From UBA10365 sp041441915 (GTDB lineage: Bacteria > Pseudomonadota > Alphaproteobacteria > Rhodobacterales > Rhodobacteraceae), in contig JASDRS010000006.1 of the NCBI GenBank assembly GCA_041441915.1, forward strand, positions 124,001-188,000: 64,000 nt of DNA, given 5' to 3'. Shown piece by piece: positions 7,311-15,735 of the stretch. The notes under the pieces were generated by a model. That model did no database searches. It was not told the origin of the DNA and was given only the letters and a program-made list of their open reading frames with translations. The position numbers and the translations under genes are program-made. Numbering within the stretch: position 1 is the stretch's first letter; each line of letters starts with the position of its first letter.

Positions 7311-8549
7311 ATGTCCGACCATATTGATCATCTAAAACTGGACCGTTTAGCAGAGGTGGCCGTCCGAACGGGCGTGAATTTGGCTCAAGGCCAAGAACTG
7401 GTGATCACTGCACCGATTGAGGCCTTGCCGTTAGTCCGTCGTATTGCTGTTCATGCCTATAAGGCGGGTGCCACTTTGGTCACACCAATTTTCAGCGATG
7501 GTAAAATTACCAAGGCCCGTTATGAGTATGGTGCTGATGCCAGCTTTGACACAGCCCCAGCCTGGATGTTTGAGGGCCTGGGGGCCGCGTTTTCAAGTGG
7601 GGCCGCTCGCATGGCAATTACCGGTGATGACCCTATGTTGTTGGCCGAACAGGACCCTGAAAAAGTGGCGCGCGTTGGCAAGGCCACATCAATTGCGGCC
7701 AAGCCTGCGATGAAGCCAATTGTTGGCTTTGAGGTGAACTGGAATATTGTGGCATATCCGACTTTAGGTTGGGCCGCTAAGGTGTTCCCTGATTTGCCTG
7801 TGGCTGACGCCCAAGCAAGGCTGATGGACGCAATTTATGACGCATCCCGTGTGAACGGCGATAACCCGGCACAGAATTGGAAAGATCATACGGATGAGCT
7901 TAAAAAGCGGGTGCGGTGGCTTAATGAACAGAATTTTGATGCATTGCAGTACACTGGGCCGGGCACCGATCTACGTCTTGGGCTGGCAGAGGGGCATATT
8001 TGGAAGGGGGGGGCTTCGCCTGCGCGAAACGGAATTGTGTGTCAGCCGAACATCCCGACGGAGGAGGTTTTCACTTGTCCACACGCCTACAAGGTTGATG
8101 GAACAGTGTCCGCGACCAAACCTCTGGCCCATCAGGGTACCGTAATTGAGGATATCTTCGTTCGATTTCAAGCAGGCAAGGTCGTTGAGGCCACGGCCAG
8201 CAAGGGCCAGGATGTACTTCGGTCTTTGTTAATTACGGATGATGGAGCGGGCCGCATAGGTGAGGTTGCTCTCGTGCCTCATTCCAGTCCAATTAGCCAG
8301 TCTGGTATCTTGTTTTACAATACCTTATTTGATGAAAATGCATCATGTCACATCGCGTTGGGCCAGTGCTATGCCGATACGATCGAGGGCGGCTCGGTGC
8401 TTTCGCCTGAAGAGTTGCAGCAAAAAGGTGGCAATCAGTCGATTATCCATGTTGATTGGATGATCGGGTCTGACGCGGTTGATATTGACGGTATAACACT
8501 AAACGGCGAATTGGTGTCAGTGATGCGTGGCGGCGAATGGGCATTTTGA
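7311..8549 (+). CDS. M29-family aminopeptidase
   Basis: 412 residues from the ATG at 7311, which follows an AAAGG site; a longer GTG reading from 7260 lacks support. It is a cytoplasmic metallo-aminopeptidase of family M29 (AmpS, aminopeptidase T/II), removing N-terminal residues from peptides. Expected metal ligands are visible in the second half: Glu in PTEEVF, Glu in RIGEVALVP, His in ENASCHIALG, and His and Asp in IIHVDW near residue 385. Length and domain content are normal. It is intact although both flanks are decayed. No operon partner is evident. Confidence 0.9.
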   Translation: MSDHIDHLKLDRLAEVAVRTGVNLAQGQELVITAPIEALPLVRRIAVHAYKAGATLVTPIFSDGKITKARYEYGADASFDTAPAWMFEGLGAAFSSGAARMAITGDDPMLLAEQDPEKVARVGKATSIAAKPAMKPIVGFEVNWNIVAYPTLGWAAKVFPDLPVADAQARLMDAIYDASRVNGDNPAQNWKDHTDELKKRVRWLNEQNFDALQYTGPGTDLRLGLAEGHIWKGGASPARNGIVCQPNIPTEEVFTCPHAYKVDGTVSATKPLAHQGTVIEDIFVRFQAGKVVEATASKGQDVLRSLLITDDGAGRIGEVALVPHSSPISQSGILFYNTLFDENASCHIALGQCYADTIEGGSVLSPEELQQKGGNQSIIHVDWMIGSDAVDIDGITLNGELVSVMRGGEWAF

Positions 8550-8550
8550 T

Positions 8551-8706
8551 TATTTACTGAGGTGCTGCAATGATAGGATTGATTTTGCGGTAGCGCTTGT
8601 CTGTTTTGGGGCACTTAGCCTTTGGAAAAAGGCCGCCCTTTTTGGGCTGTCTGTGCAAGTTCTTTGGCAGGGGCCGCTCTATGCCACCTTATTTGACCCA
8701 TGTTGA
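8551..8706 (+). pseudogene. Hydrophobic open fragment, possible membrane-protein relic
   Basis: Directly after the aminopeptidase, a start-less frame (codons in phase with 8581) runs to TGA 8704-8706. From 8578 it encodes hydrophobic segments separated by a KK turn (ALVCFGALSLWKKAALFGLSV). This resembles the last transmembrane pair of a transporter; a chromate-transporter tail was considered, but the match is weak. It is probably a truncated gene end rather than a functional product. Confidence 0.25.
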
Positions 8707-9084
8707 TCCGCGCGGACGGCGACCACATTTAATGAGTAGATCTTAAAGTGGACGGGTTGAAAAACTTGCGAAGGCGCCCAAAACAGTTCCTGCCCCCTAA
8801 GATGCACGGACATTAATTGAGACTTCAATGATGTAAGAAACGCCCATCACAGATCAGCGCTTCCTTAAGTCCACCAAAATGCTTTCCAGGGGCATCAGTT
8901 CGCTTCCTACACATCTCGGATATTTGTGCTCAGCGCAGCTCAGGTCTGCTCTCTGGCATTTGCTGTACTTGCATCACGTTTGAGGCTATAATTTTTCCTT
9001 GTCTGAGGCGGGGAAGGCTTTTGAATTTGCTGGCGATCGGTCCAAGGCGGTAAAAGGCCATATTCTATTTGGAATAGGGAAAAA
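8707..9084. other. Intergenic region with one copy of an 18-base repeat
   Basis: About 380 bases without a credible gene. It contains GTTCCTGCCCCCTAAGAT at 8786-8803, which recurs with two mismatches at 10518-10535. Short minus-strand frames upstream of the KDG-kinase remnant look like noise. No terminator or RNA gene was seen. Confidence 0.5.
8786..8803 (+). repeat. 18-base direct repeat, left copy
   Basis: GTTCCTGCCCCCTAAGAT; the right copy at 10518-10535 differs at two positions and has the same orientation. The pair brackets the KDG-kinase remnant and the low-G+C methyltransferase, so it could be the scar of an inserted segment. The sequences beyond 18 bases are not clearly alike. Confidence 0.4.
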
Positions 9085-9357
9085 GTGTTGAGTGATCTAA
9101 GAATTGCATGCGTTGGGGAGGTCATGATAGAAATTTGCGCTACTCACACACCCGGAACTGCGCAGATTGGCGTTGCTGGTGATGTGCTAAATACGGCGAT
9201 TTACCTCAAAAGACAGCTAGGTGCCGAACATCATGTTTCTTTTATAAGCTTGCTCGGAGCAGATTGATTTTTGGAATCATATCAAAATGAGGACTTTTTA
9301 AGTTTAGGCATTCACTGCAGTTTATTTTTGATCGATAAGTGGACTTATCTGTATTAG
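9085..9357 (+). pseudogene. kdgK: 2-keto-3-deoxygluconate kinase, truncated remnant
   Basis: Sixty codons from a TTG (9085) match the N-terminus of PfkB-type KDG kinase, which phosphorylates 2-keto-3-deoxygluconate: the IACVGEVMIE strand, the GVAGDVLNTAIYL substrate loop and the SLLGAD strand. A TGA at 9265-9267 breaks the frame where family members have Ser. In-frame similarity appears to continue (F-L-E-S..., then LGIHCSL) to TAG 9355-9357. The remaining ~200 residues, including the ATP site, are gone. The neighbouring methyltransferase seems to have replaced them. Confidence 0.75.
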
Positions 9358-9409
9358 GCACTGTATCCAGCTATTAAATAATCAGATAAATAGCCAGGGG
9401 GACAAGATA

Positions 9410-10387
9410 ATGAGCAGTGGTGGTTTTGTGAGTTTTATAAAAAAGGTAAAAAATAAACTCGCCCTGAAATCGAAGCAGTTCACTCCATCACCATCAAATC
9501 AAGACCCCTGCTCAGATTACATGGAAAAATTAGCCTTCAATGAAAGACATTACAAATCAAGAAATGTGCTCAGAACTAGAAGCGCGGCAATGCTATTACA
9601 CAATCACTTCATTTTGCATGGCCAAGACCTCGGACTTGAGGCTCATCCACTACAGCGTAGCAAGGCGCTCATTGCTGCCGCCAAAACTAAGGAAAAAGCG
9701 CTAGAAATCGGGCCTTTTTGCAAGCCTGCCTTAGTTGGACAAAATATTAAATATTTTGATGTATTAGATCAACAGGGACTAATAAATCGGGCCAGTTCCT
9801 CAGGCTTCAAGAAAAAACCCGCACCCTTTATTGAATTCGTCTCTCCTTGTGGAGATCTGAGCATTATAAACGAAAAGTTCGATGTAATTTTTGCTGCTCA
9901 CTGTATAGAGCATCAACCTGATCTCATTGATCATCTCAATAAAGTTGCAAACATTCTATCCGCTACAGGAAAGTATTTCCTGATAATCCCAGACAAACGG
10001 TATTGCTTTGATCACTTTATCCAGCCTTCCAGTGTTGAAGACGTTATTGACGCACATAATCTCAAACTAAAAACACATTCTCGCTACAATGTAATTGCGG
10101 CAGAAACTCTCAGCAGCCACAATAACCGCCTTCTGCATTGGCTTGGTGAGCACGGAAAGCATCCAAATATTGATGAAGAATCTAGGGCATACAAGTCGGC
10201 GATTGACCAATACAATTTCGCTAATGGTGCGTATATTGATGTACATGCGTGGAGGTTTTCTCCCACCAGTTTTTACAAAATAGTTGAAACGTTATATACG
10301 CGTGGATTGATTGGTCTGCGGCCCAAAATTGTTTGCGCGACATGTCGTGGGCGAAAAGAATTTACTGCCATCTTATCAAAAAACTAG
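9410..10387 (+). CDS. SAM-dependent methyltransferase domain protein, probably acquired
   Basis: 325 residues with a class I methyltransferase core: motif I in ALEIGPF (about residue 97-103), a central FDVIFAAHCIEHQPD strand (about 159-173, the Methyltransf_11 signature) and the SATGKYFLIIPD strand that follows. The N-terminal 40 residues are basic, and the C-terminus contains a CATCRGR motif. Proteins of this layout often occur with glycan or glycosyltransferase gene clusters, but none is here. The coding DNA is clearly AT-richer than its neighbours and is bracketed by remnants and an 18-base repeat, which suggests lateral acquisition. An AGGGGG site precedes the ATG. The substrate is unknown. 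Confidence 0.75.
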   Translation: MSSGGFVSFIKKVKNKLALKSKQFTPSPSNQDPCSDYMEKLAFNERHYKSRNVLRTRSAAMLLHNHFILHGQDLGLEAHPLQRSKALIAAAKTKEKALEIGPFCKPALVGQNIKYFDVLDQQGLINRASSSGFKKKPAPFIEFVSPCGDLSIINEKFDVIFAAHCIEHQPDLIDHLNKVANILSATGKYFLIIPDKRYCFDHFIQPSSVEDVIDAHNLKLKTHSRYNVIAAETLSSHNNRLLHWLGEHGKHPNIDEESRAYKSAIDQYNFANGAYIDVHAWRFSPTSFYKIVETLYTRGLIGLRPKIVCATCRGRKEFTAILSKN

Positions 10388-10791
10388 TCCCCGATCGACT
10401 AACGTCTGTAGGATTTTTGGTATTCTGTTCTGGGTGCTAAGATTCGACATCTGCGGTAAATTGCCGCGTGGATGGTTGAACGTAAACTTTGCAGCATGGG
10501 CTGGTCGCCTTAACACTGCTCCTGCCCCCTAAAATCAGCTCCATATACGCTAAAGAACCTCGCAGTATCCTTAATCTGGAAGGAGATGGTTAACACCCTT
10601 ACGATGTCAGACATTTTGTACATTATATATCAATTATCATTTTTTCTTAAATATAACTCACAAATAATTCCGGCTGTTTAATGCCATATTTTGATAACAG
10701 CCCACTTAAATTCTGGTCCAGTGATAGATTTCAACCTATCATTTTTGAGAGTATTCTAAGAAACTGAGTTTAGAACAATGGGGAGATGATT
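10388..10791. other. Intergenic region with right copy of an 18-base repeat
   Basis: About 400 bases with no credible gene. GCTCCTGCCCCCTAAAAT lies at 10518-10535 and repeats 8786-8803 at 16 of 18 positions. The part from 10600 to 10750 is strongly AT-rich and may hold the promoter of the hydrolase downstream. No terminator hairpin with a T-run was seen. Confidence 0.45.
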
Positions 10792-11961
10792 ATGAAGCGA
10801 CCTGTTCGTGAGCGCGATGGACAGCAATGGATTTATGACTGGATGCTCAAAACGACAGGGCGGGCAATTCATTTCGAGATGGATGGTCGGAATATGCCAG
10901 TCCAGGCCAAAAGCATTAAAATGGTCGCAAAATATCTTTCGAAAGAAGGGGAGCATTCCGAAAAACTCGCACACGCTGCGGAAGCTGCTGGCGATATAAT
11001 AAGCGCCCGGGCGCTTTTTCGCCACGCTTCTGAACATTTTAGAGAGGCCCAGCACTTTGTTGTACCTTCATTAAGTGAACGCCGATGGAAGCTATATGCT
11101 AAATGCCGGGAGTGTGCATATCGGCTTTACTCACTAATGGATTATCCAATTGAACTAGTCGAAATTCCTTTCGAGGGGGGATCAATCCCCGGCGTGCTGC
11201 ACCTACAAGCTGATGGGAAGCCAGCACCGACAGTGGTCTTTATCCCAGGCATGGACAACACTAAGGAAAACTATCCTAATCCGCTTGACAACGAAATGCA
11301 TATGCGCGGAATGAACGTGTTGGCGATTGATGGGCCAGGACAGGGCGAAGCGTTAGAGCGCTGCATCTATGTGAATGCGACCAATCATATAATGGCGGCA
11401 ACCGCCGCGTTTGATTTTTTGGCAGCACGAGATGATATTGATTCAAGCCGCATAGGTTTAGTAGGGCGGAGCTTTGGGACATTTTGGGCGATGAGGGCGG
11501 CTGCGGATGAGCCTCGTTATGCCGCTGTTGCTGGCGCAATTGCATGTTATTTTTGGGACCGCTTAACAATTTTTGACGAAGCTCCAATCCGTTTTAAACA
11601 GGTATTCATGGCGATGGCTGGGATGGAAGACGAGGAAGAATTTGATGTGATGTGTAACGGCTTCACGCTTAAAAACCATGCAGGAAGGATTAAATGCCCA
11701 GTCCTCATGGCTACTGGTGAGTTTGATCCCTTAAATCCCCTGGAAGATGCTGAAGCTGTCTTTGACGCCCTGAGTGGGCCAAAAGAGCTTTGGATCTTTG
11801 AAGATGAGTTTCACCCTATTCGTTCCCCCAAGGCGCTTGGAGGGCATACTACTTTTCACTTTTTAGCTGAGTGGATGCGGCGGGCCCTTTCTGGAGAACT
11901 CAAGGATGGCCTAAATCGCAAGGCTTACATTCGCCAGAATGGGGACGGATTTTTTGATTAA
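10792..11961 (+). CDS. Alpha/beta hydrolase (FrsA/DUF1100-like esterase)
   Basis: 389 residues from the second ATG, which has GGGGAG six bases upstream; the ATG six bases earlier abuts that site. A helical N-terminal cap domain (about residues 1-125) precedes the hydrolase core. The catalytic triad can be placed: Ser in the GRSFG elbow (about residue 224), Asp in GEFDP and His in DEFHPI. This layout matches the family of pseudooxynicotine-type C-C hydrolases and FrsA-like esterases, which act on small carbonyl or ester substrates. No pathway partner adjoins it. The substrate is not deducible. Confidence 0.8.
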   Translation: MKRPVRERDGQQWIYDWMLKTTGRAIHFEMDGRNMPVQAKSIKMVAKYLSKEGEHSEKLAHAAEAAGDIISARALFRHASEHFREAQHFVVPSLSERRWKLYAKCRECAYRLYSLMDYPIELVEIPFEGGSIPGVLHLQADGKPAPTVVFIPGMDNTKENYPNPLDNEMHMRGMNVLAIDGPGQGEALERCIYVNATNHIMAATAAFDFLAARDDIDSSRIGLVGRSFGTFWAMRAAADEPRYAAVAGAIACYFWDRLTIFDEAPIRFKQVFMAMAGMEDEEEFDVMCNGFTLKNHAGRIKCPVLMATGEFDPLNPLEDAEAVFDALSGPKELWIFEDEFHPIRSPKALGGHTTFHFLAEWMRRALSGELKDGLNRKAYIRQNGDGFFD

Positions 11962-12407
11962 CTGCAAAATAAATACTAAAATGTCAACGGCTTGAGGAGC
12001 AACCAAGCAGCTTCTACTCCAGCGTCAAAAGTATTTGACATAAACACGTGCCACGGTCTCATAAAAAACTAAGCTAGCCTAATAAGTACTGACGACGCAT
12101 TTTATTCTAGAGTGATCCAGATTGTCTCCATGCACCGTGGCTTTTGTAAGATGAAATGCCTGAAGGTAATAGCAAGACAGGAATGCATTTAAAAAGCAAG
12201 TGGCCTGAGACAAAATGTCTGGAATTATCAGCAAAGGCCAGGTGTCAGTTATGACATATCGGGTTACATCCAGCGATGGTTTTAACACGATGTTCGTGCT
12301 TGTTAAAACTGAACTAGAAAGAATGCTGTGCCGAGCGCATCGTTATTGCTTTATGGCAAACTGCATATAAGTTAACAGTTTGTAGGCTAAACAGGAGGTT
12401 CCGCCAG
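11962..12407. other. Intergenic region containing a long inverted repeat
   Basis: About 450 bases without a credible gene. An inverted repeat with 9-base arms, GTTTTAACA at 12279-12287 and TGTTAAAAC at 12301-12309, encloses a further CACGA/TCGTG pairing, giving a near-continuous hairpin. It lies about 100 bases before the enoyl-CoA hydratase start and could be an operator or a processed leader. The rest shows nothing I can name. Confidence 0.45.
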
Positions 12408-13208
12408 ATGCACAAAAGCAATATTCTTCAGCGTGACCTTGATAAGGGCGGTGTACTTCGTCTGACGCTGAATGACGCCAGGCGGCGCAATGCACTATCT
12501 GTAGCTATGCTGGAAGAGTTGGGTGCCACGTTTGTTGAGGCAGGGACCAAGGCGTCGGTGCGCGTTGTTATTTTGGCCGCAAGCGGACCAGCCTTTTGTT
12601 CGGGTCATGATCTTAAGGAAATGACCAAGGGCAGGGTAGCGGCAGATTATGGTAAAGCCTATTTCACCCAAGTAATGAGTCTGTGCTCTCGGGTCATGCA
12701 AGAAATTGTGAATTGCCCGAAACCTGTCATCGCCGAGGTAACGGGAATAGCAACCGCGGCAGGTTGTCAACTCGTGGCTAGCTGCGACCTTGCCATTGCT
12801 GCAGACACTGCGGAGTTCAGTACTCCGGGTGTTCACATAGGGCTTTTCTGCTCTACACCGATGGTCGCCCTGTCACGTAACCTGAGCAACAAACACGCTA
12901 TGGAAATGCTTTTGACGGGCGACATGACGTCAGCCGCACGCGCAGCTGAAATTGGGCTAATAAACTGGTGTGTTTCTCCCGAGACATTGCGGCAAGCAAC
13001 CACCGAACTGGCCCAAAAGATAGCCTCTAAATCCAGCAAGACAATTACCACTGGAAAACGTGCGTTCTACGCTCAGCGCGAATTGAGCCTGACGGAGGCC
13101 TATAACTACGCCTCTAAAGTGATGGTCGAAAATATGTTAACCTGTGATGCCGAAGAAGGGATTGGCGCCTTTATCGAAAAACGGGTCCCGCGTTGGCAGG
13201 ATGTATGA
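12408..13208 (+). CDS. Enoyl-CoA hydratase/isomerase family protein (ECHDC3-like)
   Basis: 266 residues of the crotonase fold, with AGGAGG before the ATG. The oxyanion-hole segments are recognisable: AFCSGHDLKEM (about residue 62) and the ATAAGCQLVASCDLA helix start (about 118). Both glutamates that hydrate the double bond in classical enoyl-CoA hydratase appear replaced: Gln in AGCQL and Gly in STPGVHIG. This is typical of the ECHDC3-like branch, whose chemistry is unclear. It is followed at once by an acyl-CoA synthetase, so the pair probably activates and processes one carboxylic acid. The C-terminal EKRVPRWQ tail is intact. Confidence 0.85.
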   Translation: MHKSNILQRDLDKGGVLRLTLNDARRRNALSVAMLEELGATFVEAGTKASVRVVILAASGPAFCSGHDLKEMTKGRVAADYGKAYFTQVMSLCSRVMQEIVNCPKPVIAEVTGIATAAGCQLVASCDLAIAADTAEFSTPGVHIGLFCSTPMVALSRNLSNKHAMEMLLTGDMTSAARAAEIGLINWCVSPETLRQATTELAQKIASKSSKTITTGKRAFYAQRELSLTEAYNYASKVMVENMLTCDAEEGIGAFIEKRVPRWQDV

Positions 13209-13212
13209 ACCG

Positions 13213-14847
13213 ATGAAAAAAAATCCCTACAACACAGGGCTGGACCGCAACCCAGCCAATTATCAGCCACTTACGCCACTAACCTTTCTGGAACGTGCCG
13301 CCAGCGTCTTTCCCGACCACATCGCAGTTGTGCATGGTCCACTGCGACGCAACTACGCAGATTTCTATACTCGGTCGCGGCAACTGGCCTCTAGTTTAGA
13401 AAAAACTGGTATCGATCGTGGCCACACGGTATCGGTTCTTCTGGCAAATACACCTGCAATGCTGGAATGCCATTACGGGGTGCCCATGTGTGGTGGTGTT
13501 CTGCATTCGATAAACACCCGTCTTGACCCTGCCATAATAGCATTTCAGCTTGACCACACGACGTCTCGGGTTGTGATCGTGGACCGTGAGTTTATGCCTC
13601 TCATGAAAGCAGCGCTTGTACTGGCATCTGTTAAACCGTTTTTGATTCAATATAATGACCCAGAATTTTTTGAACCAGAAACATTTGCTGAAACAAAAGA
13701 CTATGAGACCTTTTTGTTCGATGGTGATCCAGATTTCCTATGGTTAATGCCCGAGGATGAGTGGGACGCGATATCAATCAACTATACCTCTGGTACAACC
13801 GGCGACCCCAAGGGCGTCGTGTCCCATCACCGGGGCGCTTACTTGCTGGCACAGGGTAATGCGCTGACCACATCAATGCAAAAACACGCGGTTTATCTGT
13901 GGACTTTGCCGATGTTCCATTGCAATGGTTGGTGCTTTCCGTGGACCATGTCGGCAATCATTGGCACTCATATATGTCTGCGCCAAGTTAGGGCCGATGC
14001 AGTTTGGAATGCTATTGTAGACGAAGATGTGACCCATCTGTGCGGGGCCCCTATCGTTATGTCGCTCTTGATCTCAGCGCCCCAGGAAGCAAAACGTCAA
14101 CTTGACCGCACGGTTCAATTCTTTACTGCCGCGGCCCCTCCGTCAGAGACGGTGTTAGCAAATATGAAAGCCGGGGGCTTTGACGTAACCCACCTTTATG
14201 GGTTAACCGAAACCTATGGTCCAGCAGTCGTAAATGACTGGCACGAAGATTGGTCCAATTTGCCTACCGAAGAACAGGCCACGCTCAAGTCCCGTCAAGG
14301 TGTGCGCTACCTACCCTTAGAGCAACTAGCTGTTTTCGACCCAAAAACGATGGTTCCAGTGCCGCGTGATGGAAAAACCATTGGAGAAGTTATGTTTCGC
14401 GGAAATGTAGTTATGAAGGGCTATTTTCTTAATTCACAGGCCACCCAAGCGGCCTTTGAGGGTGGGTGGTTCCACTCTGGTGATCTTGGAGTTACACATC
14501 CTGACGGCTACATCCAACTCAAAGACAGATCTAAAGACATCATCATTTCAGGTGGAGAAAATATATCTTCTATAGAGGTTGAAGAGGCACTTTATAGGCA
14601 CCCTGCCGTCAGAGTTGTAGCTGTTGTTGCAATGCCGCATGCAAAATGGGGCGAAGCGCCCTGCGCCTTTATCGAGATTTTCGACGGTCAAAATGCTGAT
14701 GCAGAAACGCTTCGACTATGGTGCCGCACTCAACTTGCACTCTTCAAGGTACCTAGGAAGTTTGTCTTTATGCCCATTCCAAGAACTTCGACTGGAAAAA
14801 TCCAAAAGTTTGTCCTTCGTGAGCGAGTACGAGACCTTATGATTTAG
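13213..14847 (+). CDS. AMP-forming acyl-CoA synthetase
   Basis: About 544 residues from ATG 13213; an ATG at 13201 overlapping the hydratase stop is an alternative. It activates a carboxylic acid to its CoA thioester using ATP. The adenylate-forming signature YTSGTTGDPKG, the HLYGLTETYGP motif, the FHSGDLG/DRSKDIIISGGENI hinge and the C-terminal catalytic Lys in TSTGKIQKF are all present. Short- to medium-chain acyl substrates are typical for members with the NPANYQPLTPLTFLERAA opening. It is tightly linked to the crotonase upstream. Assignment as DmdB (DMSP pathway) was considered but is not supported by the opening sequence. Confidence 0.88.
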   Translation: MKKNPYNTGLDRNPANYQPLTPLTFLERAASVFPDHIAVVHGPLRRNYADFYTRSRQLASSLEKTGIDRGHTVSVLLANTPAMLECHYGVPMCGGVLHSINTRLDPAIIAFQLDHTTSRVVIVDREFMPLMKAALVLASVKPFLIQYNDPEFFEPETFAETKDYETFLFDGDPDFLWLMPEDEWDAISINYTSGTTGDPKGVVSHHRGAYLLAQGNALTTSMQKHAVYLWTLPMFHCNGWCFPWTMSAIIGTHICLRQVRADAVWNAIVDEDVTHLCGAPIVMSLLISAPQEAKRQLDRTVQFFTAAAPPSETVLANMKAGGFDVTHLYGLTETYGPAVVNDWHEDWSNLPTEEQATLKSRQGVRYLPLEQLAVFDPKTMVPVPRDGKTIGEVMFRGNVVMKGYFLNSQATQAAFEGGWFHSGDLGVTHPDGYIQLKDRSKDIIISGGENISSIEVEEALYRHPAVRVVAVVAMPHAKWGEAPCAFIEIFDGQNADAETLRLWCRTQLALFKVPRKFVFMPIPRTSTGKIQKFVLRERVRDLMI

Positions 14848-14862
14848 AAAGGTGGATCTAAA

Positions 14863-15063
14863 TCAAAAAAGGAAGAGTAGGCCCCAGTCTGGGTTATTCA
14901 CCAGTGTCTCGATAATGATGGCCTCAGCCCGATTTGGGTCTCCGCAAGTTTCTAGTGAGGGGATGGCGCTAAAATGCTGAAAATGCGCGTTGATCGCTTC
15001 GTCACAGCCTAGAACCTTGCGCCAGGCCTTCACCGCGTGGCGCTGGGCTACAAGCTTCTCCAT
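14863..15063 (-). CDS. Short open frame of unknown identity, possibly a gene remnant
   Basis: A 66-codon frame on the minus strand beginning with ATG at 15063. The middle portion (AWRKVLGCDEAINAHFQHFS, then a CGDPNRAEAIIIETLV helix) reads like real protein, ending in NNPDWGLLFLF. No ribosome site is obvious. It lies downstream of the enoyl-CoA hydratase remnant on the same strand and may be a tail fragment of another lost gene. I do not recognise it. Confidence 0.3.
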   Translation of the reverse strand: MEKLVAQRHAVKAWRKVLGCDEAINAHFQHFSAIPSLETCGDPNRAEAIIIETLVNNPDWGLLFLF

Positions 15064-15175
15064 AGTCTGCCGCCCGTACTTGATATTAGCATCTGATTGG
15101 GCGCATGGACCAAATTACTCATACACATAAGATCAGGCACTTTTATTCGAAGTTCATTTTTTGCCGCTACACCAA

Positions 15176-15568
15176 CTAGCTAGGTTCGCGACCCACGATT
15201 TGGAGGGTAATTTTATTCACGGCCTGAGCAACGGCACCGCCAGTTACAAAACCGTTTAAAGCAGCAATGGTTGGCGCGCTGCATGTTTCAATCTGTCCTA
15301 ACACGCCTTCCATTTTTTCGTATTCAAGTCCGTCTGGTGCGGCCTGGAAATCATGGAATTGTTAAATATCCTTACCCATGGCAAAAGCTGCGTCTACGCT
15401 GCCGGACAAGATAAGAACTTTTACCTGATCGCTATCTTTTTCAGTTTCCACAGTCGTATGAATTTCCCCAATTCGCTTATACATATCGAATGTAAGCCCA
15501 TTGCGTCGATGCCGACGATTAAGAGTAATATACCCTATATTATAGGTCGCAGTGTAAAATAGGTCCAC
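15176..15568 (-). pseudogene. Enoyl-CoA hydratase remnant
   Basis: 131 codons on the minus strand match the first half of a crotonase: GYITLNRRHRRNGLTFDMY, the VLILSGS strand, an AAFAMGKDI oxyanion segment, then after a TAA at 15362-15364 in the same frame QFHDFQAAPD, LGQIETCSAPTIAALNGFVTGG. Past this the frame loses similarity and stops at 15176. The second half is missing. It is not a copy of the intact crotonase at 12408, whose sequence differs. It shows that this zone is losing fatty-acid-type genes. Confidence 0.75.
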
Positions 15569-15735
15569 AAAATAGCATTATTCGAGGTACGGTCAGGTTT
15601 CTCTATGTTTAACCCCTTGTAGTGCCCCTTTTGAAGATAGATAACTGGACCTAACTTCTGGATCAGGACAAGCGCCAATTAATTGAATGTAAAGCACAAA
15701 GCCAACTAAGGTAGAGGGTTAATTGAGGGATTAGT

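Noticed and set aside
13213..14847. DMSP pathway genes dmdB/dmdD for the acyl-CoA synthetase and crotonase
   Set aside because: The synthetase opening and the crotonase active-site residues fit other subfamilies better, and no dmdC-like dehydrogenase is adjacent.
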